NCBI GenBank assembly: GCA_021018815.1
Contig: JAITYX010000053.1
Location: 2,552,001-2,616,000, forward strand
Direction: 5' to 3'
DNA length: 64,000 nucleotides
Source: Talinum fruticosum
Lineage: Eukaryota > Streptophyta > Magnoliopsida > Caryophyllales > Talinaceae
The first letter of the stretch is position 1, and each line of letters starts with the position of its first letter. The notes beneath the pieces were generated by a model. That model saw only the letters and a list, made by a program, of their open reading frames with translations, searched no databases and had not been told where the DNA came from. The translations under genes were made by a program, and so were the position numbers. This document shows positions 54,051 through 64,000 of the stretch, piece after piece.

Positions 54051-54449
54051 ACTTAGTGGAAAAGAGGCCACGGTAACAGTAAGAGTCCTCCATGTCATGT
54101 GCAAGGAGCGAAATACTCTTAATAGTTTGACAAACATGATTAAGTAAAAAGGAATTGAGTTTCATTAGACAAATAATTAGTTTCAAGAGGCTACTATTAT
54201 ATAGAAATTATTTCTAAGCCCCAAATTCTTAAAAACTACTTTCTAGGTCCATTTTGCTTTGCTGAAACTATTTTTATGTGACAATCTACTATTCTTTTTG
54301 GCATATTTGGCACAAAACTTTTCTTATTTGCATATTTGACCCAAGTATTATGTTGATATGTTCTTTAATATTATATACATTTATAGTATGGCTTTGTGTC
54401 TTGAAATTGTTAAACGGATTATTTTATCTTTGCTCAAAGACTTATTTGA
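54051..54449. other. AT-rich intergenic sequence
   Basis: No gene. It may include the intergenic region of the caulimovirid-like remnant that follows. Confidence 0.35.
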
Positions 54450-54451
54450 TA

Positions 54452-54464
54452 TGGTATCGTAGTC
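54452..54464 (+). other. Possible tRNA-Met-type primer-binding site
   Basis: TGGTATCGTAGTC, followed by TCGTTT. Resembles TGGTATCAGAGC, the tRNA-iMet site that marks the start of caulimovirid genomes and of many LTR retrotransposons. The same 13-mer follows the LTR at 61694-61706. No LTR precedes it here, which favours a pararetroviral origin. Confidence 0.35.
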
Positions 54465-54719
54465 TCGTTTTCCATATTAATAATTATATTTAACTATTAT
54501 TAATGTCTTTTATCAGCATAATTAATGCTTGAATCGTCATCTGCTTGTCTTATTCTTAAATTTCCTCATATTGCGCATATTCTTGAAGGATCTACTTCAG
54601 TAACACTCTAATTAAACTATATCAGAGATATAGTTTTAGAATTAAAAGTTGAATTAGAAAGTATTAAAGTTGAGATTAAGAAAATTAAGAATTAATTATC
54701 ACTATGAAGTAAGACAAAA

Positions 54720-55880
54720 CGATAGGGCTGACCTAGGTAAGGATTTTTTTATCATAAATATCCATTTCAAAACCCAAAAATAAAAATCCATTTCCTTTGT
54801 AAGGATTAAAAATCTGAAAAATTGAAGAAAAGCCAACTATTGAAGAAACCTTAGAAAAAGAAGATGGAATTTAAAGAATATGACTTGGATAAATGCAGAA
54901 TATGTTTGATAAGGAACAAGATTCAGAAGTGTTAAACAAGATAATGAGCGCTATTGTTAACAAAAAAGAAATACTCAATATCTCTCGAAGAAGAAACGAA
55001 TTATATCTATCTTGAAGAAGAGATCTATCAACAGAAGAACCTGATTAAATTGGATGAAATTAACACTCTACCATTAGAAGAAGTTTAAAGAAAGTTAAAT
55101 TGAAAATATGAAAAAATGATAAAAGAAAATGAGTACAATGAGGTAGGAGAAATACTTAATAATGAAGATGTTCAATCCAATTTGGTTAATAACGTAATCC
55201 CTAAACCTGAAGACTTTGGAAAATTAGATAGAAGAAATACAAATTACTTAAGACCAAGGTATATCACAGTTGGAAGAATAACAAACTTTTCTTTTGCATT
55301 TATTCCAAAGAAAATAACTTCATTCAAAGAAATTAATCTTACTCTTATTAGCCAAACTGGTTACATATGTTAAAACATAAATTGAGCACAAAATAGAGAA
55401 GAAATATTCTAACATTGTAAAAGAGAAACGAATAGTGTCTTAAATCTAAATACCATTTGGACTACTAAAATTTTCCTTAATTATATTGAACATAGCTTTT
55501 CCAAGATCTGTCGCCTACTAGTATGATTCACTAAGTACGTAAGGAAAAGATGAATTAAGAGTAATGGATTCATCAGTTGCTATATTTAAAGCTTTATGTT
55601 AAGAAATTGAAAATCAATGTACAAAAGTAAAAGTGGACCATGAAAAAAATAAGAGTGGTAAAGAAAAATTAATAACATAGAATTATAGGATACGATGTAC
55701 TTAGAAAACTACATATATGAATTTAGTCAATACTACTATGAAATCATAATGATACCAATCTAGGTATGTTTTAGGATAAACTATCATACCCTATTAATTC
55801 CATAATTAATGAGAAATATGTTGCATGGATTGAAAATGCAGATATCATAGATACTCTAGGAACATAAATATCTGAAAATG
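54720..55880 (+). pseudogene. Caulimovirid-like remnant, left segment (unidentified ORF)
   Basis: Low-complexity, Lys/Glu/Asn/Ile-rich coding-like sequence with many stops. The best open stretch is 55116-55373 (85 codons, starting from an ATG). I cannot name the domain. Position between a tRNA-Met-like site (54452) and an RNase H C-terminus (57250-57460) in the same orientation suggests the movement/capsid part of an endogenous caulimovirid (pararetrovirus), but that is inference. It is damaged throughout. Confidence 0.35.
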
Positions 55881-55882
55881 GG

Positions 55883-57130
55883 TTAGCGACCAATGTCTAT
55901 ATATCCACAAGTAGAATAAAATGAACAAACAATTCCTTGCATGTTAGGATGCTCCACATCAGTGGGGAAGAGAGCCTGAAAGAAGAAGAAAACGAAAGTT
56001 TTAAGATTAAGGATAAGTGTAAAAGGATATCCCTTGGTCATCTCTAGAAACTCCTCGAGGGTCACTGAACGAAGTAGAACATTGTCTATGGAGGATTTTT
56101 AAGCACGTAAGGAGCCTATACGTCATACATTATTTAGGAAGAAACCCGCTCACCCAAGTGCCAGTAAAAACCGAATAGGCCTTCTAAGAGAACACGTTGT
56201 TCACTTAATTCCCTAGCCACTCAAAGCCGTAAAGGGATTTGATCGGGTTGCCAAGGATGGAGATTACCTACCCAAGAAAATGAAATTAGAACATGGATAA
56301 AAACGTTCATCAACCAGCCAATAAATCAAGCCGGAGAGTCTAGGCCCAACAACAGGCCGGATCCAGGCCAGCCACAGTCTGGACCATGATCTCCACGCCA
56401 TACCATGGGTCCATGCAAAAATAGCATCAAAGATTACGATTTTTTGGGCCATAATAGTGTGAAATTAAACTCGCTTAAATGGCTTACCTTTGCTACGTCA
56501 TTGAGGGCCGATTTAAGAAAGCAAGTTTAGCTACCTTTCATTGAGTCTAATAGGCCTTTGTCTATTCAACCACAATCGTGAATGTCGAATGGTTCGTCGA
56601 ACCGGAAGAAAATTGTGGAAAGTCGAAGTTATCGGCCTCTCGAAGTAGTAGGTCGGGCGCCCCGCTCAAACCTCTCATTAAACAAGTGTATGTAGGTACT
56701 CCCCAATTCAAATCCTTTAATTTGTTAAATCCACCAAATTAACCAAATAGTGGAGGTGGTCCTTGGTGCCTTGATCAAAGAAGATCAACATGCCCAATAT
56801 ACGAGTAAGTACAATCCTAGCTTGTTGCATAGGATTGTGTCGAGCCCACAACTCGTCATCATCATTAGTAGAAAAAAGGATGGAATGTTTGAGGTTGTTG
56901 GAACAAGGAAATTGGAGAGCAATCGGCCCAAAAAGATGGTGTGCATAATCACGGTTTTTGTATAAGTTTCAGTTATAAAACAAAGAGTCACCCAAAAACT
57001 TAAACCCGTGAGTAAGGCAAAGTGCAACAGAGGGATGGTTATTTCCCCAAAAGGAAGGTGACAAGTGTTATTTGTGTCCTAAGACGGTTCACTAGTCGCC
57101 TATTGATACCCTAGTCAGTAATGTCATACA
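55883..57130 (-). pseudogene. Second antisense PMD gene fragment
   Basis: The minus strand repeats landmarks of the PMD gene at 43141-45724: HisLeuProPheGlyGluIleThrIle (57065-57035), a LeuLeuThrGlyLeu block, the AspGlnGlyThrLys..LeuHisTyrLeuValAsnLeuVal block (about 56785-56730; compare the HisTyrLeuAlaAsnLeuVal block of the first copy) and an IleGlyGluTyr block. Nucleotide similarity is visible without alignment, for example CACAATCTTTTTG-like and CCAAAAGGAAG words. Stops throughout. It has no recognisable terminal structures and interrupts the caulimovirid-like remnant. Boundaries are approximate. Confidence 0.6.
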
Positions 57131-57240
57131 AGCTACATAAAGTAGTAAGAAAGGGACTAACCCGGTAGAAGTCATAACATGCTCAAGTGGAAACTTTAAC
57201 AAAGTTGAATACAATTATCCTACGATGGAAAAGAGACTCT

Positions 57241-57500
57241 TGTAATAATTAGGGAATTGAAAAATTCATAATCTTTCCAGCCCCAAAACTTTTTTTATTT
57301 GGACTTATTGCAAAGAAATACTTGGTTTTGTAAAAAGGATTTATCAAATATGCAAGCATAAGGGAGGCTCCTATGTTGGCAATTATTGGTTAACCAATTT
57401 TCTTTTTCTATTAAACATATACAAGGATCAAAGAACTCGTTGGCCGATAGTCTTACGCGAGAGTTAGCTTATGTCGAACAAAGCCGAACTCTCGCCTAAC
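57241..57500 (+). pseudogene. Pararetroviral RNase H C-terminus (endogenous caulimovirid remnant)
   Basis: An open frame shows a Trp-Gln-Leu-Leu block, a PheSerIleLysHisIleGlnGlySerLysAsn block and then LeuAlaAspSerLeuThrArgGluLeu. The ending 'Asn.LeuAlaAsp.LeuThrArgGlu' is the usual C-terminus of the RNase H domain in Caulimoviridae and is unlike the Ty1/Ty3 elements elsewhere in the window. The rest of RT is absent, lost or displaced by the PMD insertion. Non-functional. Confidence 0.55.
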
Positions 57501-58560
57501 CGGAATCAAATGAATGAAGAAGTACCATTAGTACTAAGACATGTGTCACTTTCTAGTAGATTTGTGTTAGACACCTTAGTAGAAATTCAAGCAAGAAAAT
57601 GTCGATTAGGAATGACTTATTCCTACTACTTAGTAGTAGCGATATTGCACCTCCTGGAAATGTAAATCAACTACTTGAAGATTCCTTTAGATATTCAAAA
57701 AAAAAAAAAAAAAAGAAGAGGATATGTTAGTGAAAAATGGTTTAGAGAATGGTATGCAAGCATTATTGATCATTCGAACAATTATTCCTATGATGTATGA
57801 GAATCATGGGGATCCCAAATAACTTTATGTGATAATTATAAAGTAAGAGTAAGAATATATAAACAATTCAACATAATGATCCCTTATTAGATGCATGAAA
57901 ATATTGAGGGGTAGCTTGTTTAGAGGAGGAATTCTGGCACCTAATGTCCTTTTTTTCTCAAGATTAACCAAGTTTCAGAAATGCATTTTCTAAGAGATTC
58001 ATTGGATTTTTGCTACAACCGAAAGACGAACAATTGACCCTCCATGAGATAGTATTGATATACGTACTCGTGTGTTATCATAGAGTTTGAAGATAGGAAA
58101 ATTAAGTCGACTCATTATTGAATTCAAGTGGTCGATTTGGATGATCCAGCAAATTTTTAGTACAATTGGATTCTTGAAAGGCATATGTTAGTTACTAATC
58201 TTACCTTGGTAAGAGTCATTAGGTTCTTCAATATGTATCACCAAATGTAGTCAATTGTTGGAAGAGGTCGTAAATTGATACACTCGTGAAAATACTATAT
58301 TTGGATATGCAAGTGAATGGAAAGAATACTTAGAACACAACGGTGTTGTTTCTAAAGATATTGATGATTACATATTTGATATTGGAGCTGGAAGATTCTT
58401 GTCTCGGAAGGAAAACGATGTCTACATGTTTTATTCTCATAATAGAGTCCTAAATATCTTGATTTTAAAGTTGATGACGATGAATTGGAAAGAGGAATTT
58501 CAGATGAAGGCATGCATAATCTCAATGAATACAATTAGGATTGCAAGCATCTAATATTTT
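57501..58560 (+). pseudogene. Caulimovirid-like remnant, downstream ORF
   Basis: Coding-like sequence in shifting frames after the RNase H end: a block with Gly-Tyr-Val-Ser-Glu-Lys-Trp-Phe-Arg (57716-57745), a Tyr/Asp/Asn-rich stretch (57750-57870), and an acidic Asp-Asp-Asp-Glu-Leu-Glu-Arg-Gly-Ile-Ser block (58470-58505) before a stop near 58540. Contains a 17-base A run (57699-57715). I do not recognise the domain; in caulimovirids the ORF after RT is often a transactivator or a protein of unknown function. Confidence 0.35.
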
Positions 58561-58653
58561 AAAAAGCCTGAAATATCATCATACCATTTCGATAAATAAC
58601 TTTATACTATTAAGAGTCTTATCATGTCATTTTTAATTTTTAACATGTGAACG

Positions 58654-61600
58654 TGTGATAGCCTGACCCTAAATCATATTATTAATTTCACTAATTACAA
58701 AATTTATAGAGTCGAGCGTGCACTTCAATTCGACATTTAAATTATTTTTATGTGTGTGCTATGGGGCTAAGACGACGAAGTGGCCTTCAACGAAAATTTC
58801 ATAATGATGATTGTCAATCCACCCATATTTTTAAAATAAAAATAAAGAAATTTGTATAAATATATACATAATGAGTATAAATGTGAAGGTACATGATTAT
58901 AAGGTTGTTAAAGGTTATATTTTAAACAAAATGTTACATTTAAAACAGATCGTATAATTTCTTCACAACACTATTAGAACAAAATGAATGATAAATTTAG
59001 TAAAATAAAGGATTAAATTACAAGTTAGGGAAGATAAGTGTGATGTTATTAGTGTGTATTTTCTTAGAATGAATTAATAATTCAAGACAAAAAATAATAA
59101 TATAAGACACCTAAAATTAGATAAATAAAAAATAATAATAGAAATGAGAAATCAAGATTTTTATGAGAAAAATCCAGATTAAGCTTCGGATTTTTCACCA
59201 CAAAGAAAAGAAAAAAAAGATAATAATAATGATGAAGACAAAATTATATAGCTTTAATTTACCATATCAATTCCACTTATCCTCTTCATTCCCTCTCTCT
59301 CCCTCGCGTGCCTCTCGCTTTCCACCTCCCCTGCCTCACCTCCCTATTGCCGCCTCACTTTCCGGCCACCGGATGCCACCAATGCTTGCCGAAGTCGATG
59401 CCAGCGCCACCCGGCGAGCGTCTCTCTCTCTCTCTCTCACTCTCACTCTCGCTCTCTCTCTCACTCTCACTCTCTCTCCCTCTCTCATGTGCCTGCCTCG
59501 GCCCCTGCTTGCTGCCTCATCTCTGCCCAGCCACAGCTGTCGTCTACTAGCTAGAAGCGATCGTAGGTGCCGACAGGAGCTTGTTGGAGCTCAGCCACAC
59601 CACCACCTACCCACCCCTCCTTTTAGGAATCCATCTTTTAGACCTTAAATGTGAAAACCCTACACCTAATTTTCATCTCCTTCCATTATTTTCTTATTCA
59701 TTTTAGTTAACAATTGAATTATATGGGTTCAAAAATGTGTTTATGATATGAATTTATAGGCCGATAGTAGAAATCCGAACTGGTCTAAATGGTTGTGATT
59801 TGGTGTTCATGGTGGATTAATTGTATAAAGGGAGTGTATAGTTGTGATTGATGTTGTCAAATTATGATTTAGTGAAGTAAATTAGAGATGTTTCAATATA
59901 AACTTTGAGTAAGTTTGATGGTTTTTATTGTATTTTGGGACTGTCCATATTTGAGAAAAAAAAAAAAGAGAGAAGAAGTACATGGAGATTGAAGTTGGAT
60001 AAATTAGTAAGTTTAGAAATATGTAAAAATTTGAGCATATTAATTCATTTATGGAAAGGGAATAAGGTGTTGTACTGTAATTTTGTGTAAACTTAGTTGT
60101 TTCACATTATTTTTGGATATGAATTTGTTTGAGGGAAAAATTAGGTTTGGTTGAAGGAAGAAAGGTATATGTGAACTTGAAGTTGGCAAAATATTGAGTT
60201 AAAAAGTATTCATGTGTTAATTTGAGGATTGCTGCTAAAGTGAAAAAGGAGTTAATGACAAGGATTGAGAGTAACATTTAGGGTTGACATGATTAATTAG
60301 ATTTTAATAGTAGCGAAGAAGCTAATGATAATTATAATAACAATCACAATAATAATTAAAGCATACTTTTTGTAAGCTAAACAAATTACAATAGTTAAGA
60401 TATAATTAAAATTTTAAAATAAAAATAATTCGATCCAAGTTGGTCAACAAATTAAATCGTATAAAAATTAACGAATTAACCTAGATAATTTCTTTAACAA
60501 GTTATGTGTTGTATAGAAAGATTGAGCTAGAATGAATGTAAATAACTCTAGTAATAGAAAGTATTAGCTTCACTAATTCAGTAATAAATTAAAGGGTATT
60601 AAAGTAAATTATAAATATTATGCGAATTTGATTATCAATGATATTGCAATGAAACTTAATTTAAATGTTACTAATAATAAAGACATATTTGAAACAGTAG
60701 TGAAGCCACTCTTGTCGTCGACGAGCCGCTAAATTAATATTTCATAAAGGGAGGAAAACATTTTAAATTCAAATACGTTCGTTGCTCGTAACTTTTGAAA
60801 ATTCACATGTTTTAGCAAATCTTAATATTTCTTGTACATATATAACTAATAATGAATCATTTGCAAATCAAGCTTCATCACCCAATTAAGCGGTCTTCGA
60901 TCGGTTATCAATTACCAATTATCCATTATCGTGGCTTACGCCCTTCAATTCCATCTGCGCGGCTTTAACTCGGGTTCTCGGTCGGCCCGGGAGGTGTGCA
61001 CCTTACTTAAAGATCACATCAATTATATAAGGGGTTCCACTTCCAGATAATAATTGGCAAGCAAGTTTGACTCATATTCTCTCTCCTTTCATTTCGAACT
61101 AAAATGAATTGAAATGCGCATGCTCAATTAAAATGTTCCTAAGCAATTTAACTATGCAGGAATCTTTGTACCGAGTTTCGACTAATTTTTCGAAATATTT
61201 TATTGTTTTTGTTTTAGGGAAGGCATTGTTGAACAGATCAATTACCTACCAAGACCGACGAAGGTAAAACATAGCCTGGACATATTGTCATTTTTTATTC
61301 GATAGTGTTTAGATGCTTACAGGTGATTTCACCTCAACCGTGGCTTGGGATTAATTTGGAGATTATTAAATTTGCATAATTTCTCATGTTAAACAATTAT
61401 AAGAGATTGTATTAAAGTGTATGCAAAGAAGCCACTAAATTGTATTTTGGGTCTTGTTTAAACATGGTGTGTGATTTTACTACTTGGGTTGTAAATATTT
61501 ACCGTTATCGGGACCCAACCGACATGTAGCACTTACAAATGCAAATTGTATTTTATTTTTACTTTGTTAACTTGGCCTGGTCCTATTCTTAGGATAGCGG

Positions 61601-61689
61601 TAACGTCTTTGATTGTTACTTTCCACTGTGGCCATACATAATACTCTCTAATTAGGGATTAATAGGTAATGGTGATTGGGGACGTTATA
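58654..61689 (+). repeat. 5' LTR of chromovirus-like element
   Basis: About 3.04 kb. It starts TGTGATAGCCTGACCC (or two bases later) and ends TTGGGGACGTTATA. It shares with the solo LTR 25956-29990 the start type, a GC-rich pyrimidine leader (59270-59640) with a (CT)n run, and the end GGGG(A)CGTTATA. AT-rich between. ORFs over the leader are compositional. The rest of the LTR holds no gene. Confidence 0.7.
59420..59490. repeat. (CT)n-rich microsatellite in LTR leader
   Basis: Interrupted CTCTCT/CTCACT repeat just downstream of the presumed transcription start. It keeps 59163-59648 open by composition. Confidence 0.85.
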
Positions 61690-61693
61690 GTTG

Positions 61694-61706
61694 TGGTATC
61701 GTAGTC
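61694..61706 (+). other. PBS of chromovirus-like element, tRNA-Met type
   Basis: TGGTATCGTAGTC four bases after the LTR end. Compared with the usual TGGTATCAGAGCC, the positions after TGGTATC have changed. The spacing and position support it as the PBS. Confidence 0.6.
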
Positions 61707-62390
61707 GAGTTCGGAAATCACTCGTGAGCAATAGGGTTCTAAAGTGTCATGATTTGATCTTTAGGAAAATTATGTGGCTATTATTTCTACAAATTGTCGT
61801 ATTTGGGACTTGTATAGTGCAGTTAGTGTAGGATTGACATAGTTTTTGTGTTGCTTGGATAAATGAGGTATGTACATATAGTAGGCCAACCAAACTAACT
61901 CATATGATGGTACAACCTGTCTTTTTAGGGGCTTTCAAGCGGATCTAATTATGGCTAACTATAGTGTCAACTGCATGAAAGAATGAAGGCTAGGAAACTC
62001 AACCTATGGTGATTTGTAGAGTCGGGCGATAATCTAACATATGCTTTTGGTGTTACTTGTTTATATAAATGCAATGAAGGTAGCAGTTAATTAAATTTGT
62101 CTTATGTGAGAAATAGTTAACATTTTGATTGGAAATAGAGGGAAAAACTTAACTAATTATGTAAATTTGTATTTATAAGCCTCAACATGTTTGAGGCAAA
62201 AATAATAACATAATTCATAATGTGACTGAAGAGTTGGGCAATGATTGAAGACTTGTCGAATAGGCGTTAGAAACCCCTCCCAACTCACAACGAACCTACT
62301 TGTTCAATGATTGAGAACTTGCCGAATAGGCGTTAGAAACCCCTCCCAACTCACAATAAACCCTTGGTGAGACCCAATGTATACCGTTAG
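61707..62390 (+). other. 5' leader of chromovirus-like element, with 66-bp duplication
   Basis: Untranslated leader. A 66-bp unit (CAATGATTGA..GAATAGGCGTTAGAAACC..CAACTCACAA) is tandemly duplicated at 62239-62304 and 62305-62360. No gene. Confidence 0.65.
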
Positions 62391-63260
62391 AGATTTCCAC
62401 TGATATCATGGACCCAAATTAGTAGAGGAATCTGATGATAGAGCTAATGAAAAGGATTCCCCCATACCTACCGAATCCACATCTAAGCTCGACAAGTTAG
62501 CCAACAAAGTGGCTCATCGTAATCCTAAGACTTACAATGGAAAGACTGATCTGGTGGAATTAGAAGAATGGATCAACGGGATTGAGAATATTTGCAATTG
62601 TTGAGGTACCCGAAGAAAAAAAGGTTAACATAGAGACATTACTTAACTAGTGAAGGAGATATATGGTGGAGTGCGATGAAGAACAAATTTTGAGGTCGTG
62701 AGTTCACTTGGGATAAATTTGTGGAAGAGCTTAGAGCCAAATTTTATCTAACCATAGTTCGGTGAGAAAAAGAAAAAGAGTTCCTAGAGTGGAAAATGGA
62801 CAACAACATGACAAGTAATACAGATAAGCTAGCAAATTTATGGAGTTATACAGATTTTCCCAGCACTTTGTCGCTACTGATAGGATGAAGATGATAAGAT
62901 TTGAGGAAGGTTTGGCCTATTATATTTGGCATCAACTTGTTGGCCAACCTATCAAAGATTAAACAAGTAAAGAGCGAACTAAGGGCCTTAAATTCAGGAA
63001 ACTCAAAAAGAAAGTAGAACAATACAAGTGAGAGTGTAGTTCAAAAGAAACATGTTATTAGTTCAAACAAGGGTCACTCATCGACTACTTTTGAACCATG
63101 TGGGATATGTGGTCGAACAAATCCTACCACATTAGATTGTCGAATGGCAAGTAATAAATGTATATAGTATGGTAGTCCCAAACATTTAGTAAATGCTTGC
63201 TCAAGAAGACAAAAAGTAGTAGAGAAGGGAGTGGTCAAGCCCCTAATGGCACCATGTTAA
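62391..63260 (+). pseudogene. gag: Gag of chromovirus-like element
   Basis: Capsid/nucleocapsid precursor. AsnProLysThrTyrAsnGlyLysThrAsp..LeuGluGluTrpIle (62520-62575), an IleTrpTrpSerAlaMetLys block and PheThrTrpAspLysPheValGluGluLeuArgAlaLysPhe (62660-62745) are standard Gypsy gag core motifs. Near 63108-63149 and 63160-63203 there are two zinc-knuckle-like units; the first has Pro in place of His (CysX2CysX4ProX4Cys) and the second has Tyr in place of its second Cys, plus an in-frame stop. Both would fail to coordinate zinc. Multiple stops and frameshifts elsewhere. Confidence 0.75.
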
Positions 63261-63319
63261 GGACCCGCACCATCTTCTAAACCTGTGACTGTAGGACGAG
63301 TACACATGATGAACAAGAA

Positions 63320-64000
63320 AGAAGCCGCAACTTCAGGGCGCTTATCATTGATACTCTTTTTCTAAACTCAAAAGCCTTTTTGTGTTTTATTTGATTCGGG
63401 TGTCGTCTATTCATTCATATCTACACAAGTTATCTCCTAAGTAAATTTAGACGATCATAAGGCTTGAATAGAGTGCCAAATCGGGTTGCCAAGTAGGAAG
63501 TGATAAAATGCCCAATTCTCTAACAGCATGTGCCTATAGTCATATGTGAGGAGTTGTTTCCCATATGTTAATCCAATTTGATACAGAATTTGATATAATT
63601 TTAGGAATAGATTGGTTGGCAACTCATGAAGTAAACATAGATTATAAAGGTTGTATGGTTATTTTAAAGAGACAAAAAGGGAAAGAAGTGAGTTTTCTTA
63701 GTGAAAAAGATACAAAGGAGTATTCCAGAATTTCGATTACGAAGGCTAGCAAGTTATTCAGACAGGATTGGACACGGTATTTATGTTATGTTACCGAGGA
63801 TAGAAAAGACAAGACAAATATAGATGATATACTTGTAGTATATGAATTTCCATATGTATTTCCTAAAGATTTACTTGGCGTACCCCCTCAAAGGGAGATT
63901 GAGTTTGAAATTGAACTAATTCCCGATGCATAACCCATTTCCAAAGCACTATATAGGATGACCGAATGGAACTCAAAGTGTTAAAAGCCCAGCTTGATGA
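63320..64000 (+). pseudogene. pol: Protease and start of RT, chromovirus-like element
   Basis: The protease active-site block PheAspSerGlyValValTyrSerPheIleSer (63391-63423) carries the AspSerGly motif. The IleIleLeuGlyIleAspTrpLeu block (63595-63620) is the second conserved protease motif. The open frame 63565-63933 (122 codons) runs through the protease-RT linker, including PheProTyrValPheProLysAspLeu..ValProProGlnArgGluIleGluPhe, the standard RT entry block. It ends in a TAA at 63931-63933 directly before the ProIleSerLys..Tyr(Arg)Met block. A stop follows the active-site region (63438), so this copy is inactive. RT continues beyond the window. Confidence 0.85.

Larger units (their letters stand above)
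58654..64000 (+). mobile_element. Chromovirus-like (Tekay/Del-type) Gypsy element, 5' part
   Basis: 5' LTR 58654-61689, tRNA-Met-type PBS, gag, protease and the start of RT, running off the right edge. The LTR ends (TGTGATAGCC... and GGGGACGTTATA) and the gag layout match large-LTR chromoviruses. Many stops in gag and protease show it is inactive. The lineage call is inferred from LTR termini and gag/PR style; the integrase chromodomain that would settle it is outside the window. Confidence 0.75.

Noticed and set aside
59163..59648. 161-codon Leu/Ser-rich ORF
   Set aside because: Covers the CT-rich leader of the chromovirus-like LTR; open by composition, and a second frame (59308-59550) is also open over the same bases.
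1..64000. tRNA, rRNA or organellar DNA insertions
   Set aside because: I looked for cloverleaf-like arms with conserved TTCGA loops, rRNA landmarks, and plastid or mitochondrial gene motifs and saw none; the only tRNA-related sequences are primer-binding sites.

Overview
This window is a piece of a plant nuclear genome, most likely a eudicot. The evidence is the AT-rich composition, the transposon families (SIRE/Maximus-like Copia LTRs, Athila- and Tat-type Gypsy elements, a chromovirus-like Gypsy element, En/Spm CACTA, Mutator-like, a hAT MITE and a plant L1 LINE) and a remnant that looks like an endogenous caulimovirid. I found no convincing host gene. Nearly everything is transposable-element DNA, often nested to three levels, and most coding regions carry stops or frameshifts. 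Element boundaries come from reading terminal repeats, target-site duplications (TSDs), primer-binding sites (PBS) and polypurine tracts (PPT) by eye.

Left block (1-20712): a tandem array of three SIRE/Maximus-like LTRs (A 1910-3464; B 3830-5078 plus 18699-18917; C 19230-20712), separated by internal stubs of only about 0.3-0.4 kb. Upstream of LTR A is internal sequence with a decayed Transposase_32-like reading frame. LTR B is split by a 13.6 kb gag-only Athila-like element (5079-18693; TSD ATTTT; LTRs about 2.2 kb; tRNA-Asp-type PBS). Its gag is in turn split by a 6.2 kb Mutator-like element (8615-14769; TIRs about 122 bp; TSD CATAACACTT). That element carries a decayed mudrA-type transposase and, on the opposite strand, an intact small GRF-zinc-finger/membrane protein gene in a convergent arrangement like that of maize MuDR.

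Middle block (20713-52240): the 3' end of another Gypsy element (3' LTR from 22034), then an old CACTA element (CACTA-2) whose Ptta-type gene, exons still flanked by consensus splice sites, is interrupted by a second CACTA element (CACTA-1, 23548-49670). Within CACTA-1 sit truncated TNP2 and Ptta genes, a 4.0 kb solo LTR (25956-29990; TSD GTGAC) and a 17.8 kb Tat/Ogre-like element (30663-48485). The Tat element has gag, protease, RT, RNase H, a second (archaeal-type) RNase H and integrase on the + strand. Between pol and its 3' LTR lie two antisense genes, each with its own TATA box: a DUF7745-like gene and a multi-exon plant mobile domain (PMD) gene.

Right block (52241-64000): a 3' LINE fragment split by a 542 bp hAT MITE; a caulimovirid-like remnant (about 54450-58560) interrupted by a second antisense PMD fragment; and the 5' half of a chromovirus-like Gypsy element (58654 to beyond the window end) with a 3.0 kb LTR, PBS, gag with two degenerate zinc knuckles, a protease, and the start of RT.

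The most interesting biology is the accessory protein cargo of these elements: the antisense PMD plus DUF7745 pair in the Tat element, the GRF/TM gene in the Mutator-like element, and the Transposase_32 frame in the SIRE-like array.
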